Shown here piece after piece: positions 1-10,480 of a DNA stretch of 64,000 nucleotides (position 1 is the stretch's first letter; each line of letters starts with the position of its first letter). The notes beneath the pieces are model-generated. The model saw only the letters and a program-made list of their open reading frames with translations, was not told the DNA's origin and ran no database searches. Source of the stretch: Areca catechu (lineage: Eukaryota; Streptophyta; Magnoliopsida; Arecales; Arecaceae). The DNA lies in contig CM038040.1 in assembly GCA_021397845.1 (NCBI GenBank), positions 61,768,088-61,832,087 of the forward strand, read 5' to 3'. The translations under genes were made by a program, and so were the position numbers.

Positions 1-859
1 ATAGTAGTGAGTAGGTTTTATTTTTGACCACATATGACAACGATTAACCCTCTACCAGCTCACTACTTTTTAGCATCCTAATCTCTAGACCCCGACGATC
101 CAAACATGGGGTGATGCATACATCAAAGACATCGCGATCCATCATTTTGCTTAGCAATCTCAGAGCTTCTAGGATGCTATCCGTGATATGGTTGTCAAGA
201 TTCTCTGGGACCCATATCTATATGATCAGCTTGTCTTATAGTAATAGCCATCATAATAGATAAGTTTATTAATGAATTTATTTACTTATTTTAATTTTTT
301 TATACTTAAAAACTTTACATATTTTGGCTTAAGTCAGGGAAGGGGATCTATTGGGTAAAAAATTAATTTAACCATCTAATTGATAAACTGTGGGTATCTG
401 TAGCTTCGTATCGTCGAATGAAATGTGCAAGAATGTATATAGCTCCTTATCGACATATCAAAATATATGTTGATATATACGGCTCCATATATGGCTCCTT
501 TTGAATGGGGGTGTCCGAGAATCGAAGGAGTCTATCAAAATATATGGCTCCTTATCCACATATACATTTTCATATCGAAACTTATTAATAATTTTTTATT
601 TTTCTTCATTATAGAATGCTGAGATATCTAGATCCCATCCACCCACTGATGGAGGCATATAAAAGAGCATGAGAAGGATGACAATGATAAGGAGGATCTT
701 ATATGATTTTTTTTGTTTTGATGTTATGTATGTAATTTTGATACTTTAAAACATATTAATTTATAAAATTATAAAATTTATATCTTTAATATAACATAAT
801 TATTTTTTATTTATAATTATTAAATAGGTTTTAAAAATAAATTTATAATTTTTTTAAAA
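1..859. other. AT-rich intergenic DNA, no gene seen
   Basis: No open frame of note and no recognisable RNA gene. A short phrase containing ATATATGGCTCCTT recurs near 480-555, giving weak local repetition. The stretch may be the body of the degenerate CACTA element whose end lies at 1308, but no transposase could be read. Confidence 0.5.
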
Positions 860-1308
860 AATTATTACCGATAGTATTAGCGATAGTAATGTCGTTAATC
901 ATAATTTATTAGAAATGATGGTATTAGCAACGATAATATGTTGTCGCTAATTTTTTAAATTTTTTTAAAAACTAGGAAAAAAATATTTTTGAAAGTTTTA
1001 GCCATCTCTAATGCCGCCAATGACGAGTCATTATCGATGACAAGTATCGATAATATATTATTGTAATTTTTAATTTTTAAAAAACTTAGAAAAATTATTT
1101 GCGATAGCATTACCGTCGTCCAAGCAATCACTAATATTTATTATTAGCGATAATAATTTTTTTGCCATTAATAATAGATATTAGTAACAATGATCGTTTC
1201 GATGAACTTTTACTAATGGTGTTCCTACCACTAATATCATTAGTGGTTGGCAAATTTATTATTAGTGGTGATAATTAGCTTTCACTGATAATGGAATTTC
1301 TTGTAATG
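860..1308. mobile_element. Degenerate CACTA (En/Spm-type) transposon terminus
   Basis: The stretch ends in TTTCTTGTAATG at 1297-1308. This is one base away from TTTCTTGTAGTG, the reverse complement of the CACTACAAGAAA end usual for plant CACTA elements. The 430 bases before it are filled with short direct and inverted repeats around TATTAGCGA and TCGCTAA, the subterminal pattern expected of this superfamily. A 3-bp target duplication cannot be confirmed because the opposite end was not found in the window; a CACTAC at 61 does not continue as a CACTA end. The body could extend left to the window edge. Confidence 0.55.
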
Positions 1309-2333
1309 AATAGGGAAAAAATAGGGAAGCAGAGCACCATTTTTCTTGAATAAATCTAGCAATGTGCCGGTTGGATTCTGGTCTCCATTGGCCAAAGAAG
1401 ATGGGGAGGATGATTAACTATAGGATTGAATGATTCTTATCTCCATTCAAATGACGTTTAGGCCGAAATCCAGTGAGCACGGTGCTAACTTTCGGGAAGA
1501 AACTCCGATGAGCTCCCCTCTAAAGGCAAGGTTTTTGATGAGGAGGTGGAAGGGAAGCCTTAATCCATTAAGTAGAGCTAGAGGGAGGAGTCTAACTCCT
1601 CCCCGGCTTTGTCTTCCAATAGGATTTCACGAGGAAGAAGACTCCCATCTTTTTCTTGCCTATGCTCTAAGAGTTGTGCAGGCCTTTGGGCTTGGGTATT
1701 ACAGCGTAGGAGTGAGAGATAAAGAATGACAGAGGGCAAGATAGAGAGCAAGAAGAAGTTCTGGTTGGGGTGGGACGGTTGCAATGGAAGAAAAGGGGCA
1801 TGAGACAAATGAGAGGCAATAGGATGAAGTAGCTAGGATGCCCAACTTGAGGCTCTTCATGTGCAGGAGGTAAAACAGGGCACAACTCTATCTCCATAGA
1901 ACACCCCCTTGTGTGTTCTAATCCACAGCATCATCTAAGGTGGTGCCCTCCTATGAATAGGCCTTGGCCCTGGTCTGGTTGGGTTTGGGCCTTGGCTTTG
2001 GTCTGCTTGGGTTTGGGCCATAGGTATAGATATTAATTCAAGCTTTCCAAAAAAATAATAAAAAGAAGTGGAATAAAATGACGAAAGTTACAACGAAAAA
2101 GTTGTAACCAAACAAGAAGAAAGCTCCAAATTTCTACATAGAAGGACTTCAAATCAGGTGCTATTATTGATTTTTTTATCCATTTTGATGTGTTTCAATT
2201 TTAAACTTAATACAGTCGCTCATTTATTTTATAATTGGATTTTTTGGATTTTTGATAAAATAGAAAATTACATATAATGAGTACAGGTGATGCACGTTTT
2301 CTATTTAGAATGCACTATTTTATCTCCAAACCT
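1309..2333. other. Intergenic DNA downstream of the P450, no gene seen
   Basis: Several short overlapping frames on both strands (1430-1897) show no family resemblance and no start context. Near 1955-2025 a phrase with GGGTTTGGGCC occurs twice in tandem. The stretch lies beyond the likely polyadenylation point of the P450. Confidence 0.5.
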
Positions 2334-2339
2334 TTTATT
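2334..2339 (-). promoter_or_regulatory. Possible polyadenylation signal AATAAA for the P450
   Basis: AATAAA on the minus strand lies about 190 bases after the P450 stop codon, a plausible plant 3' UTR length. Such hexamers are common in AT-rich DNA, so the assignment rests on position only. Confidence 0.35.
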
Positions 2340-2376
2340 TCTCCATAAAAGTACTATTTAAACTGCAAAGATATGA

Positions 2377-2468
2377 TAGTGCATCTATACCATAAATACA
2401 AAGGCATGCTTGCAATAGTGCATCTATACCATAAACACAAAGGCAAGCTTGCAATAGTGCATATAGAT
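2377..2468. repeat. 39-bp tandem repeat, 2.3 copies, in the likely P450 3' UTR
   Basis: Two almost identical 39-base units (2377-2415 and 2416-2454) begin TAGTGCATCTATACC and end GCTTGCAA, followed by a 14-base partial third. They lie between the stop codon and the possible polyadenylation signal, so they would be transcribed in the mature P450 mRNA. Confidence 0.85.
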
Positions 2469-2525
2469 ATTTAGCAAGATGTGTGCTCCCTAAAAGCAAC
2501 AACTAATTGCTTAGCTATATATCAT

Positions 2526-3181
2526 TCAGATGGGTATATAAGGAGTAGCAATTAAATATAGAGGTGACTTCTTGCCCACACCTCCCCCAGAGTTCTCGGT
2601 CATGTCCAAATCCTTAGGGCCCATCCCGTGGGGGAGCTTCCAATCAAAATAGTAAAAGAGGTGGGCTAGAACCATCTCCACTTGGGCTATGCCAAAGGAA
2701 ATCCCCGGGCATACCCTTCTGCCTCCACCAAAAGGTAAGTACTCAAAGCTACCACCTTGGAAGTCCACCAAACTGCCATCAAACCTCTCTGGCTTGAATA
2801 TCTCTGGATCCTCCCAGTGCCTCGGATCTCTTGCAATAGCGAACGTGTTGACGACAACCCTGCTTTTTGCTGGAATATCGTAGGCATTCACTTGGCATGT
2901 CTCACGACAAAGTCTTGGCAAAAGCAATGGAGCCGGTGGGTGCAATCTTAGAGATTCTTTGATCACCAACTTCATATAACTAAATTCAGCGATATCTTCC
3001 ACCTCGATCTTGGCCTTCCCCTTCAAAACTTGTCGCACCTCTACCTGAGCCTTCTCCATTATCATAGGATGTCTCATCAACTCAGCCATCGTCCAATCTA
3101 GTGTTATCGCTGATGTTTCGCTCCCTGCCCCAAACATGTCCTGAAAATAATGGGAATGATAAGTACTTGGAACAATCGTGC

Positions 3182-3225
<44 letters not shown>

Positions 3226-4155
3226 CTATAACAAGCTAGATGCATGCTTAGGCATACTGACCATGATTACGGCCTTGATGCTGGTGCGTGTGAGGTCGAA
3301 CTCAAGTCCTCCATTTTCTTTTAACCCTAAAAGAACATCAAGAAGATCTTCCCCTTCTTGCCGTCCATCATCGCTGCTATTTTTGGTTTCTCTCTTCGCT
3401 TCATGCTCCTTGATGATCTCCTCGAGGATCTCATCCATCTCTCTGTGACATTTGTCTAACCTTGAACTCAGTCCACTGAGAGTGTCCATAAAGCTCAACG
3501 AGGGGAACAAATCAGCTACGTTAAATCCACCGATGTGTTCAATAACTTTCTTCGCTGCTGACATGAATCTCGGCCCATGCTTGCATTTTGTACCAAATGT
3601 CACCCTCGCGGTCACAGTATTGGATGCGAGGAGAAACCTCTCACTGAGGTTAAACGGGGAATTGTTCATCGTGGATATATATCCAACTAGGTTGGATATC
3701 TCCTCTTGTCGAATTTTGTTGAAGGACTTGACACGCTTTACACTCAGTAGTTCGATAACGCATATCTTCCGTAGCTCCCGCCAGTAGCTACCGTAGGGCG
3801 CGAAGACGATGTCAGAGCAGTCATAGAACGCCTTGGAAGCTAGAACTTTGTCCCGCGAGGAAAAGTTGAGATCGTGGGTCTTCATGATCTCTCTTGCCAT
3901 TTCCGCGGAGGAGACGATGACGTGGTCGATTTGTCCAAGCTTGAGGTACATGAGAGGGCCATGCCTCCGCGACAGCTCACGGAGGACACGGTGAGGGAGA
4001 ACTCCGAGCAAGTGGTGGAGGTGACCGATGATAGGGAGCTTCCATGGGCTCGGAGGCAGCTTTAGTGTTGCCGAGGATTTGGTTAACTTTATTACTATGA
4101 GTACAAAGAGGAGGAAGGAGGAAAGGAAGGCTAAAGAAGAGAGCTGGAGTTCCAT
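2526..4155 (-). CDS. Cytochrome P450, CYP71-like (A-type), two exons, intact
   Basis: A microsomal heme-thiolate monooxygenase of the plant CYP71 clan; the substrate cannot be told from sequence. Exon 1 is 4155-3262 and exon 2 is 3140-2526, giving about 502 residues, the usual length. Visible in order: N-terminal membrane anchor (about residues 6-23), proline hinge PPSPWKLPIIGH (34-45), C-helix WRELRK (125-130), oxygen-binding AGSETS (303-308), ExxR as ESLR (360-363), PERF (415-418), and the heme loop PFGGGRRVCPG with Cys442. The intron falls just before the I-helix DMFGAGSETS at phase 0, the place typical of A-type P450s. No stop or frameshift is seen. The start at 4155 is chosen because the frame's upstream ATG at 4239 lies beyond the TATA box and inside a solo LTR. 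Members of this clan oxidise terpenoids, alkaloids or phenylpropanoids. The closest remembered relatives are palm genes named premnaspirodiene oxygenase-like, which is not a functional assignment. Confidence 0.93.
3141..3261 (-). other. P450 intron, 121 bp
   Basis: The donor reads ATG|GTCAGT and the acceptor TTTTCAG|GAC on the minus strand, joining ...KAVIM to DMFGAGSETS in phase 0. The intron has the GT-AG ends and the I-helix position expected for this gene family. Confidence 0.88.
3186..3222. repeat. (TA)n microsatellite inside the P450 intron
   Basis: Uninterrupted TA dinucleotides, about 18 repeats, occupy roughly a third of the short intron. Length is likely polymorphic between individuals. 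Confidence 0.95.
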
Positions 4156-4197
4156 GGCTGGTGTTCCGATGCTTTGAATATACTGTGGATGCAGTTC

Positions 4198-4203
4198 TTT
4201 ATA
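4198..4203 (-). promoter_or_regulatory. TATA box of the P450
   Basis: TATAAA on the minus strand lies 43 bases upstream of the chosen ATG, which would give a 5' UTR of roughly 15 bases. It is 25 bases from the edge of the solo LTR at 4228, so all distal promoter DNA now begins with LTR sequence. Confidence 0.6.
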
Positions 4204-4253
4204 AATAAGCAAATAATGTATGAAGGGTGATGCGCCCATTCGGCTAATCCCCG

Positions 4254-4343
4254 GTCGGATCGGACCCCGGCATCCGGTTGGCTGGTCCCTGCACGGAAGT
4301 CGGACCGGACCCCGGTATCCGGTTGGCTGGTCCCTGCACGGAA
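4254..4343. repeat. 45-bp tandem duplication inside the solo LTR
   Basis: Units 4254-4298 and 4299-4343 differ at only about two positions. They are GC-rich, share CCGGTTGGCTGGTCCC, and sit in the U3 part of the LTR, the part nearest the P450. Confidence 0.9.
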
Positions 4344-4710
4344 TCCGACTCCATGGTCGGCTTTTTCAAAGAGCCGACCCGGGGGCTTTGGGAGCTGACG
4401 GGCGCCTTACTGTCCGTGCGACAGCCTCTTTGATTGCCACGGTCAGTTTCTGGAGGTCCTGCTGAATGTCCCTGTCGGTTTCTGGGAGGCTAGCCGACCC
4501 GCTACTGAAGGGGTCGTCCGAAATTTCCAGGAACCTCTTCTTCCCGACAGTTCTGACATTCTGTTGTAACGGACTCCAGCGCATGACCACGACTCTTATT
4601 GCCAGGCCACTACTCTGACACACATGTCACGCCGCCACGCCTACTTTCCTGAGAACATATTTGGACTTTCCCAGTCTGCTCCCCAACAGAATTTGGCAAT
4701 GCTCCATGCT

Positions 4711-4718
4711 TATAAAAG
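4711..4718 (+). promoter_or_regulatory. TATA box of the solo LTR, divergent from the P450
   Basis: TATAAAAG in the middle of the LTR is followed by a pyrimidine-rich leader. Transcription from it would run rightward, so LTR and P450 promoters are head-to-head about 510 bases apart. Confidence 0.5.
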
Positions 4719-4943
4719 ATACCCGGGGGATCTCCGTGAAGGATAACGTTCTTCTTGCCCATTCTGATTTCTCTTCCCGAGTTTTTCCCGTTCTGTTGTT
4801 CCAGCTCTCTTCTAATTTAAGCATCGAAGTGTCCCCCGTCGAAGTCTCCTCTGACATCCAAAAACTTTTTACAGATTCATCGATCGAGAAACTCTCCAGC
4901 GCGTTTATCAAACCCGGTCCAAGAGGAGAGCGGCAACAAAGGG

Positions 4944-5779
4944 CATATGATTTTAGTATCGTAAAATTTAAGACGGCCGTGCCACACCAAGCGTTCAACA
5001 AGCCACAGACTAAACTAAAGCAGTGAAAGTGATGGTCAACTTTTTCTTTTTTTCTCTGAAAGGAGAAAATGATCAAGCTTTGATGGAAAAAACAATGATG
5101 ACGGCCCTTTACGCGAAAGCCAAACGATTATAAAGAACGATAAAGCTCCAAAATTTCAACAAAAGATGTTGACTTTTGTACGATTAGATCACCATCAGTT
5201 TCAACTGGCGACTTTTCTCAACGGATTTAAAAAATTATTTATATAACTTGGACTTTTTCTAGTAAAATAAAAAATTTCCTGAGATTATTTGGATTGGACG
5301 GATAACATGGACTTTTTCCAGCAGTTGATCATGATTGTTGAAAAATTAACACATTTTCTAGTAATTTTTCTAGACTGCTGGGGAAAAAGAATTGCTAATT
5401 TTCATATTTCTTATAATGCTTTATTTTTTACAATGTATGGCAGCGCACGGTTAATCCGAAATATGCGGATCACCATGATTGGCATTCAAGTATGAGTGGG
5501 TTTTGGACTTTGAGTGGGGCAATGCAGCGGTTAGACCAAATAGATCCTCTAGTTATTTAGATAGACAAAATAGTGAGGGTGCGATATCTGTCAGATTTTA
5601 AGTTGGAAAAGCTTGTTTCCAATTATTATTGCATTAAGGTGCGGTAATGATCTCCAAAAATTTTACAGTGAAAAAGTATGCACTTTTTTTTTTTAGGATC
5701 ACAGGCTCCATGTAGACTCAGATTAGTTTTTGGTTGATCTTTCTCTCTTTAGTGCTAGGAAAGACCGTTAAAGTTTGAC
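4944..5779. other. Former P450 upstream DNA, no gene seen
   Basis: AT-rich single-copy-looking DNA that before the LTR insertion adjoined the P450 core promoter. A 68-residue frame at 5289-5495 has no recognisable motif. At 5532-5550 the phrase AGACCAAATAGATCCT matches 60123-60138, so a fragment of that dispersed repeat occurs here too. Confidence 0.45.
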
Positions 5780-5984
5780 TCCAAATAAAACAGGTTCACG
5801 TTTTTTTGGTTGAACAAAATTATGCAAATTGTTTAATATCTATCACCACCGTCCTCTCCCTCTTATTGGCTCAACCTTCCACTTCACTTCCTTTCAATCT
5901 CACTCACTTTCAATCTGCAATAAAGTCCTGCCAACAAGATGGAAAAGTAGGATGGTAGGCTATGACGAGTTAGATCTATAATTT

Positions 5985-6639
5985 TGTTGGGATACGGAAA
6001 GTTTGGAATGTTGATTTATTGAAAGCCTGAATCTGATTGATCAATATCCAAGAGACATAAGTCCGATCAATACCCGAAAGGTACAAATCTGATCAATGCC
6101 CAAGAGACATAAGTCCAATCAATACCCGAAAGGCATAAATCTGATCAATGTGCAAGAGGTATAAGTCCGATCAATGCTCGAAAGGCACCCATCTGATGAA
6201 TACCCGAGAGGCATAAATCGATCAATGCCCGAAAGACACAAGGTTGACTAATTTCCAAGATTGTTAAAGCCAATTAATATTTAAATAATGCAGATCATTC
6301 AACACCTGAAGAAGAGCTGATCAACTATGGACAACTTTTCGATGCACATGCTCACGTCCTGGTTTAACCATTTAACAGCTAGATGCCAGTTGTAAGCAGT
6401 TAAGTTTGTTGCCTATAAATACCTCCAAATGCAATGGAGAAAGGGATTTTCTTTTTCCAGATCACCTTCCACTTAGTCTTCCTTCAGAATTCATCTGTTC
6501 CTGTCCAGACACCATTAATAAGCTTGGGAGCTGCTTCAACCCCTAGATCCTACAAGAAAATGGCAAGGAGCTAGATCAAATCAACGCTATCTGATTTTTT
6601 GTTCTTCCAAATTTGCTATAATTTTGCTTGGACGCAACA
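5985..6639 (+). mobile_element. Solo LTR (655 bp) nested in duplication copy A
   Basis: It begins TGTTGGGATACGG and ends GGACGCAACA. The flanks are AATTT (5980-5984) and AACTT (6640-6644), a 5-bp target duplication with one change. Copy B at about 7227-7240 retains the unoccupied site GCAACTTCAAAA, which confirms both the boundaries and the duplicated target. TATAAAT at 6414-6420 gives a promoter on the plus strand. Confidence 0.87.
6039..6243. repeat. 26-bp tandem repeats (8 units) in the LTR U3
   Basis: Units start at 6039, 6065, 6091, 6117, 6143, 6169, 6195 and 6220. Each opens GATCAAT. Odd units tend to continue CCAAGAGACATAAGTCC and even ones CCGAAAGGCATAAATCT, so the true period may be 52. 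They lie upstream of the LTR TATA box, where such repeats often act as enhancers. Confidence 0.9.
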
Positions 6640-6976
6640 AACTTCAAAATTTTTGCCTGCCAACTCTGACCGTTATCTCATTGATAGAGATGTAGGATAT
6701 TTTTTTTCAAGTAACAAGCTGTTATGCCTCGACCCCAAAGTACAATAGACAGTATATAGCAGGTCCTATAAACATGAAAAATTACATATCAAATCACGTA
6801 CAATACTTTTATAATAAAATTTACTTTTAATCCTCGAATTAGTCAATCTTTATAAAAGTCGAACCGAATTATTTTTATCAATAAGAAAATTGATTCATAT
6901 AAAAATTTCAGATCTAAGCTAAACTAATAAAAATTTTAATTGTGACAAGTGACTAAAATAGTCTTATCTATTAATT

Positions 6977-7560
6977 GCTCCAAATAAAATATGTTCACAT
7001 TTTTTTGGTCAAATAAAATTATGGAAATTATTCAATATCTATCACTATGGTTCTCTCCCTCTTATTTGCTCAGCCTTCCGCTTAATTTCCTTTCTATCTC
7101 GTTCATCTTCAATTTACAACAAAGTCCTGCTGCGAAGACTTAGAGAAAAATTTTCAAAATTTTTGTATATTTCATATGCAACAACATGGAAAAGTAGGAT
7201 GGTAGGCTATGAAGAGTCAGGTCTGCAACTTCAAAATTTCGACCACCAACTTTGACCATTATCTCATTGATAGGGATGTGGCCAAGCTTGGGATATTTTT
7301 TTCCAAGTAACGAGCTATTATGCCCTGATCCTAGAGTACAATAGACACAGCATAGTAAGTCCTATAAACATGAAAAACTACAAATCAAATCATAATACTT
7401 TTATAATAAAATTTACTTTAAATCCTTGAATTAGTCAATCTTTATAAATGGCTAATCAAATTATTCTTATCAATAAAATAATTGATTCATATAAAACTTC
7501 CAAATCTAAGCTAAACTAATAAAAACTCTAATTGTGACAAGTGACTAAAATAGTCTTATC
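6977..7560. repeat. Tandem duplication, copy B (empty site)
   Basis: This is the uninterrupted counterpart of copy A. It ends at CTTATC (7560), exactly where a Tat-like LTR begins. Copy A continues TATTAATTGCTCC at the same place, so the LTR cut into the end of copy B. Confidence 0.85.
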
Positions 7561-8214
7561 TGATGTGGTGAACCACTGACTTGGAGTCATCTGACATGGC
7601 AAACTACTGATGTGGAGCCCATATCTGATACAACTGGTGGTTGAGGTGGCAGGCGGGGCCACCAAGTGAGCTCTTAGCCGAGGTCGAGCTCCTACCCGAG
7701 GTGGGCTCCCAGCCAAGGTGAGCTCTCACCAAGGTGGGCTCCCAGCCGAGGTGAGCTCCCCTATCGAGGTCGACCTCCCGTCCAAGGTGGGCTCCCATCT
7801 GAGGTCGAGCTCCCATTCGAGGTCGAGCTCCCAGCCGAGGAGAGCTCCTGTTCGAGGTCGAGCTCCCGTCCAAGATAAACTCCCATCTGAAGTAAGTCAC
7901 CGATCAAGAAAGGTTATGGCCAGATAGAACTCCCAACTGGGCCAAATATTAAAGGCAATAGGGACCCCCATGGTTGCGGTGACAGGATCGACGGGGGAAA
8001 AGAGGAGCATGCTCCCTCAAAGAGCGGCCATCAGGGTGGCTTAGATGGCAACCCCAACGCACAACATCGCCATCTCCGTCGAACATGCCGTGGCTCTCAA
8101 GGAGTCAAACCTTCTGCAATGGAGGTGCCCTGCCAGGGCTCTAGATCCTATAGCACGCCACCTATACCCTCTATAGAAGTATGCTTCACCGGAGCTCCAG
8201 ATCCCATAGCACCC
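7561..8214 (+). mobile_element. Start of a Tat-like LTR, with 18-bp repeats; right end not found
   Basis: The sequence opens TGATGTGGTGAACC and soon reads CTGACATGG, resembling the opening of the LTRs at 46378 and 57600 (TGATGTGGCACAATC ... CCATGTCAG). About twelve degenerate 18-bp units of the type GAGGTCGAGCTCCCAGCC fill 7668-7890. At 8130-8214 are two units of a ~60-bp repeat with GGAGCTCCAGATCC that reappears at 14085-14330. If the left TSD is TTATC, no matching right copy is visible. Confidence 0.45.
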
Positions 8215-9875
8215 TGATAATTATATTATATACACATATAAAAATATTAATTTAATAATCAAAATATATTTATTTATATTAAATTAATATTTTTATATAT
8301 TATTTGTAGGAAAGAAGATCGTCATTGTAAAGAGCTCGATTTTTGGAGTCCAACGACATAAACAACACTCGAATTGGAGTTCAATTGGGTCCGAAATTAA
8401 ATTTTGAAGAAACTATATGTATTTTAAAGAAACCAGCTACCATGAACCGGCCACTGGGTCTACGAATGGAAGAATGGTCCATCGCCGCCATTGGAGCTAA
8501 TCCACGGGACTGTTCCAAGGACCGTCGGCCTTTCCAAGCTTTGCCATCACCGGGAAAGTTGCCGGAATCCATCCCCTCATCGCTGGGAGTTGCATAATGG
8601 CCGAAAAAGCCATCGATCACCATCCAGTCGTGCCCCTTTTCCCCTCCGCCACTAGCCACCATGTCCGCCCCCTCTTATCCTGATCTCTACCACCTGACGC
8701 TGATCATCCCATTGCCACACCGCTTGTCACCTTCCTGAGCTCTGCTAGATGCTGGCATGGGCATCGCCACCGGCTAGCACTAGCCCATCGGAGTAGCCCA
8801 CCAGTCATGCGCCCCTATGTTCTGTCATCCTGCCACCATCATTGCTAAACCATAATGCCATTGCCGCCTGAGCGCCGCCCACCTACAGCTGGCCACATCC
8901 ACCATCTTCTCTGCTTCTCGCCACCCCCTCCCGCCACCGACAACCCCTCACCTCCAATGCTCCTAACCACTATCTTCTTCAATCATCCAACACCACCACC
9001 CATCACCCTCGCTATCCGCCAACTCACCATCGCTCGCCGAGCATCCCTCTCATCACTGGCCATCTCCCCGAGCCGTCGACCGTCACCCAGCTCCACCTGT
9101 GAAGCATCAAAAGTCGCTCAGAGCCATTAGAAAAACCGCCACCCTCTCCCTCTTAGTTCTCCACCGTAAACCACCTGTTGCCCCTCCAATCACCGATCGG
9201 CCACTGCCACCACCTGCCGCCTCTCGCCGCCACACTCGATCGGGAGGAGTCCAAGTCCAAGTTTGATCCCATGATTTGGGGATTCGAAATCGAGAGTCTA
9301 GATTAGACTCTACTGCCAGAAAGGGAAGAACATCATCGATCATCTCATCCTACCACACATCGGATGGTCGAGGATTCTTCTGACAATATCTAACTGATTT
9401 GGAGTCTGATTGAGTTCAAATTTGATCGAAGGAAACCCTAAATAAGCTCTATTTAAAGGACCCCTGGGTTACAAAGAAAGCATCTTAGAGAGAGGAGTAC
9501 GGTACATGGTAGAAGGTCTAGTTTTGGATTGCAAGTTGGCCTCTAAGAGTGAGGTTTCTTAGAGGAGAAGCTATGCCATCTATGCCATCTCTTCACCTAC
9601 GCCGATCTCTAGATCAAGATCCAAGGAAGAAGAAGAAGAGAATGCCTAGTTCGCTCCATGGAGTATGATAGAAGAAGGGGATGTGACATTAACCGACTTT
9701 CCGATGAGAATGCGCCAATCGACTTCGGATACTTTGTTCCTGCTTTCTTAGATATTTAATTATTATTTCTAATGCTTTGTAGATTCTTATTTTAATTAAT
9801 ATAAAATTTATTTTTACTTAAATTCTTATCTTTTACTTTCTTGCAAGTAGATGCTAAGATTTGACTAACAGATCA
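8215..9875. other. Probable LTR-retrotransposon debris, no gene seen
   Basis: The stretch starts TGATAATTATA and moves from AT-rich into GC-rich, proline-coding frames (8343-9343) and back to AT-rich, a common profile for plant LTRs. No PBS, polypurine tract or polyprotein motif is recognisable. An exact 18-bp inverted repeat (about 8237-8254 and 8280-8297, arms TATAAAAATATTAATTTA) forms a foldback near its left end. Confidence 0.4.
8237..8297. repeat. AT-rich perfect inverted repeat
   Basis: Eighteen-base arms separated by about 25 bases would form a stable hairpin. No coding or RNA-gene context accompanies it. Confidence 0.75.
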
Positions 9876-9880
9876 AGCAT

Positions 9881-10480
9881 TGATGCCGGACGGGAAGCGG
9901 GGGATCGCTGGCGAGTGTAGAAGTCAATAGGGAATTAAGACTTGCACTCAAAAATAGGGAACACGAGCATCACACCCACTCCAATCTGGAGAAAAAGCTT
10001 AGACAAAATAACTTTCAATTTTAAGTTGTATTCATGAGAAAAAAGATACTTCATACAAGAGGGGAGGGGTGGTATTTATAGATTCACCCCAGGGTACATG
10101 ACTTGAGGGCTAAGAAATTCTGACTTGTGGACCAAGAAATCCTGGTGGACCTGGTCAACAGTGGGCCTTTGTCTTGGACCAGAGCTCTCTCTTGCGGGCT
10201 TGGTGCATGAAAGGGCTCAGGTGCATGAAGGCCAGCTCTGGTTGGGGGGGCCTGGTGAATCTCCTAGCTGCAAACTCTCCTTTTGTACATGACCTGAATG
10301 AAAACTACATTGACTCGATTGGACTTGACTGGACTAAAAGAATGGAACTGACTAAGTGGACTCAACTGGACTCAGTTGTCTCACTTTATTACATGACTCA
10401 ATTGGCTCACTTTAACTCAAGTGACACAGGACTAATGGACTCAAATAAAATAAAATAAAATAGATTCTTGATCCCCATCA
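9881..10480 (-). repeat. LTR 1 of the triple-LTR array (3' LTR)
   Basis: Plus-strand reading TGATGCCGGAC ... TCCCCATCA. TATAAATA on the minus strand (10080-10073) would drive leftward transcription. The purine tract beside it on the minus strand reads GTAAGGGAA. Confidence 0.9.

Larger units (their letters stand above)
4228..4938 (+). mobile_element. Solo LTR (711 bp) immediately upstream of the P450 promoter
   Basis: The element begins TGATGCGCCC and ends GGCAACA, the TG...CA form of an LTR. It is flanked by a perfect 5-bp target duplication AAGGG at 4223-4227 and 4939-4943. A TATAAAAG at 4711-4718 supplies an LTR promoter directed to the right, away from the P450. No second LTR or internal region is attached, so recombination between two LTRs probably removed the rest. 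The lineage is not identified. Confidence 0.85.
5780..6972. repeat. Tandem duplication, copy A (interrupted by a solo LTR)
   Basis: With the LTR at 5985-6639 left out, this copy aligns along its length with 6977-7560: shared phrases include CTCCAAATAAAA, TCTCTCCCTCTTATT, GGAAAAGTAGGATGGTAGGCTATGA, GATAT followed by a T-run, and GACTAAAATAGTCTTATC at the right end. Copies have drifted by many substitutions and by an indel after AAAGTCCTGC. Confidence 0.85.

Noticed and set aside
61..66. CACTAC as the left end of the CACTA element
   Set aside because: It continues TTTTTAG instead of AAGAAA, and no 3-bp duplicate matches the flank of 1308.
4156..4239. Upstream ATG extending the P450 by 28 residues
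   Set aside because: It lies beyond the TATA box and inside the solo LTR; the extra residues have no anchor-like features, while the ATG at 4155 gives the normal hydrophobic N-terminus.
5289..5495. 68-codon frame upstream of the P450
   Set aside because: No motif, no start context, AT-rich composition like its surroundings; chance frame.
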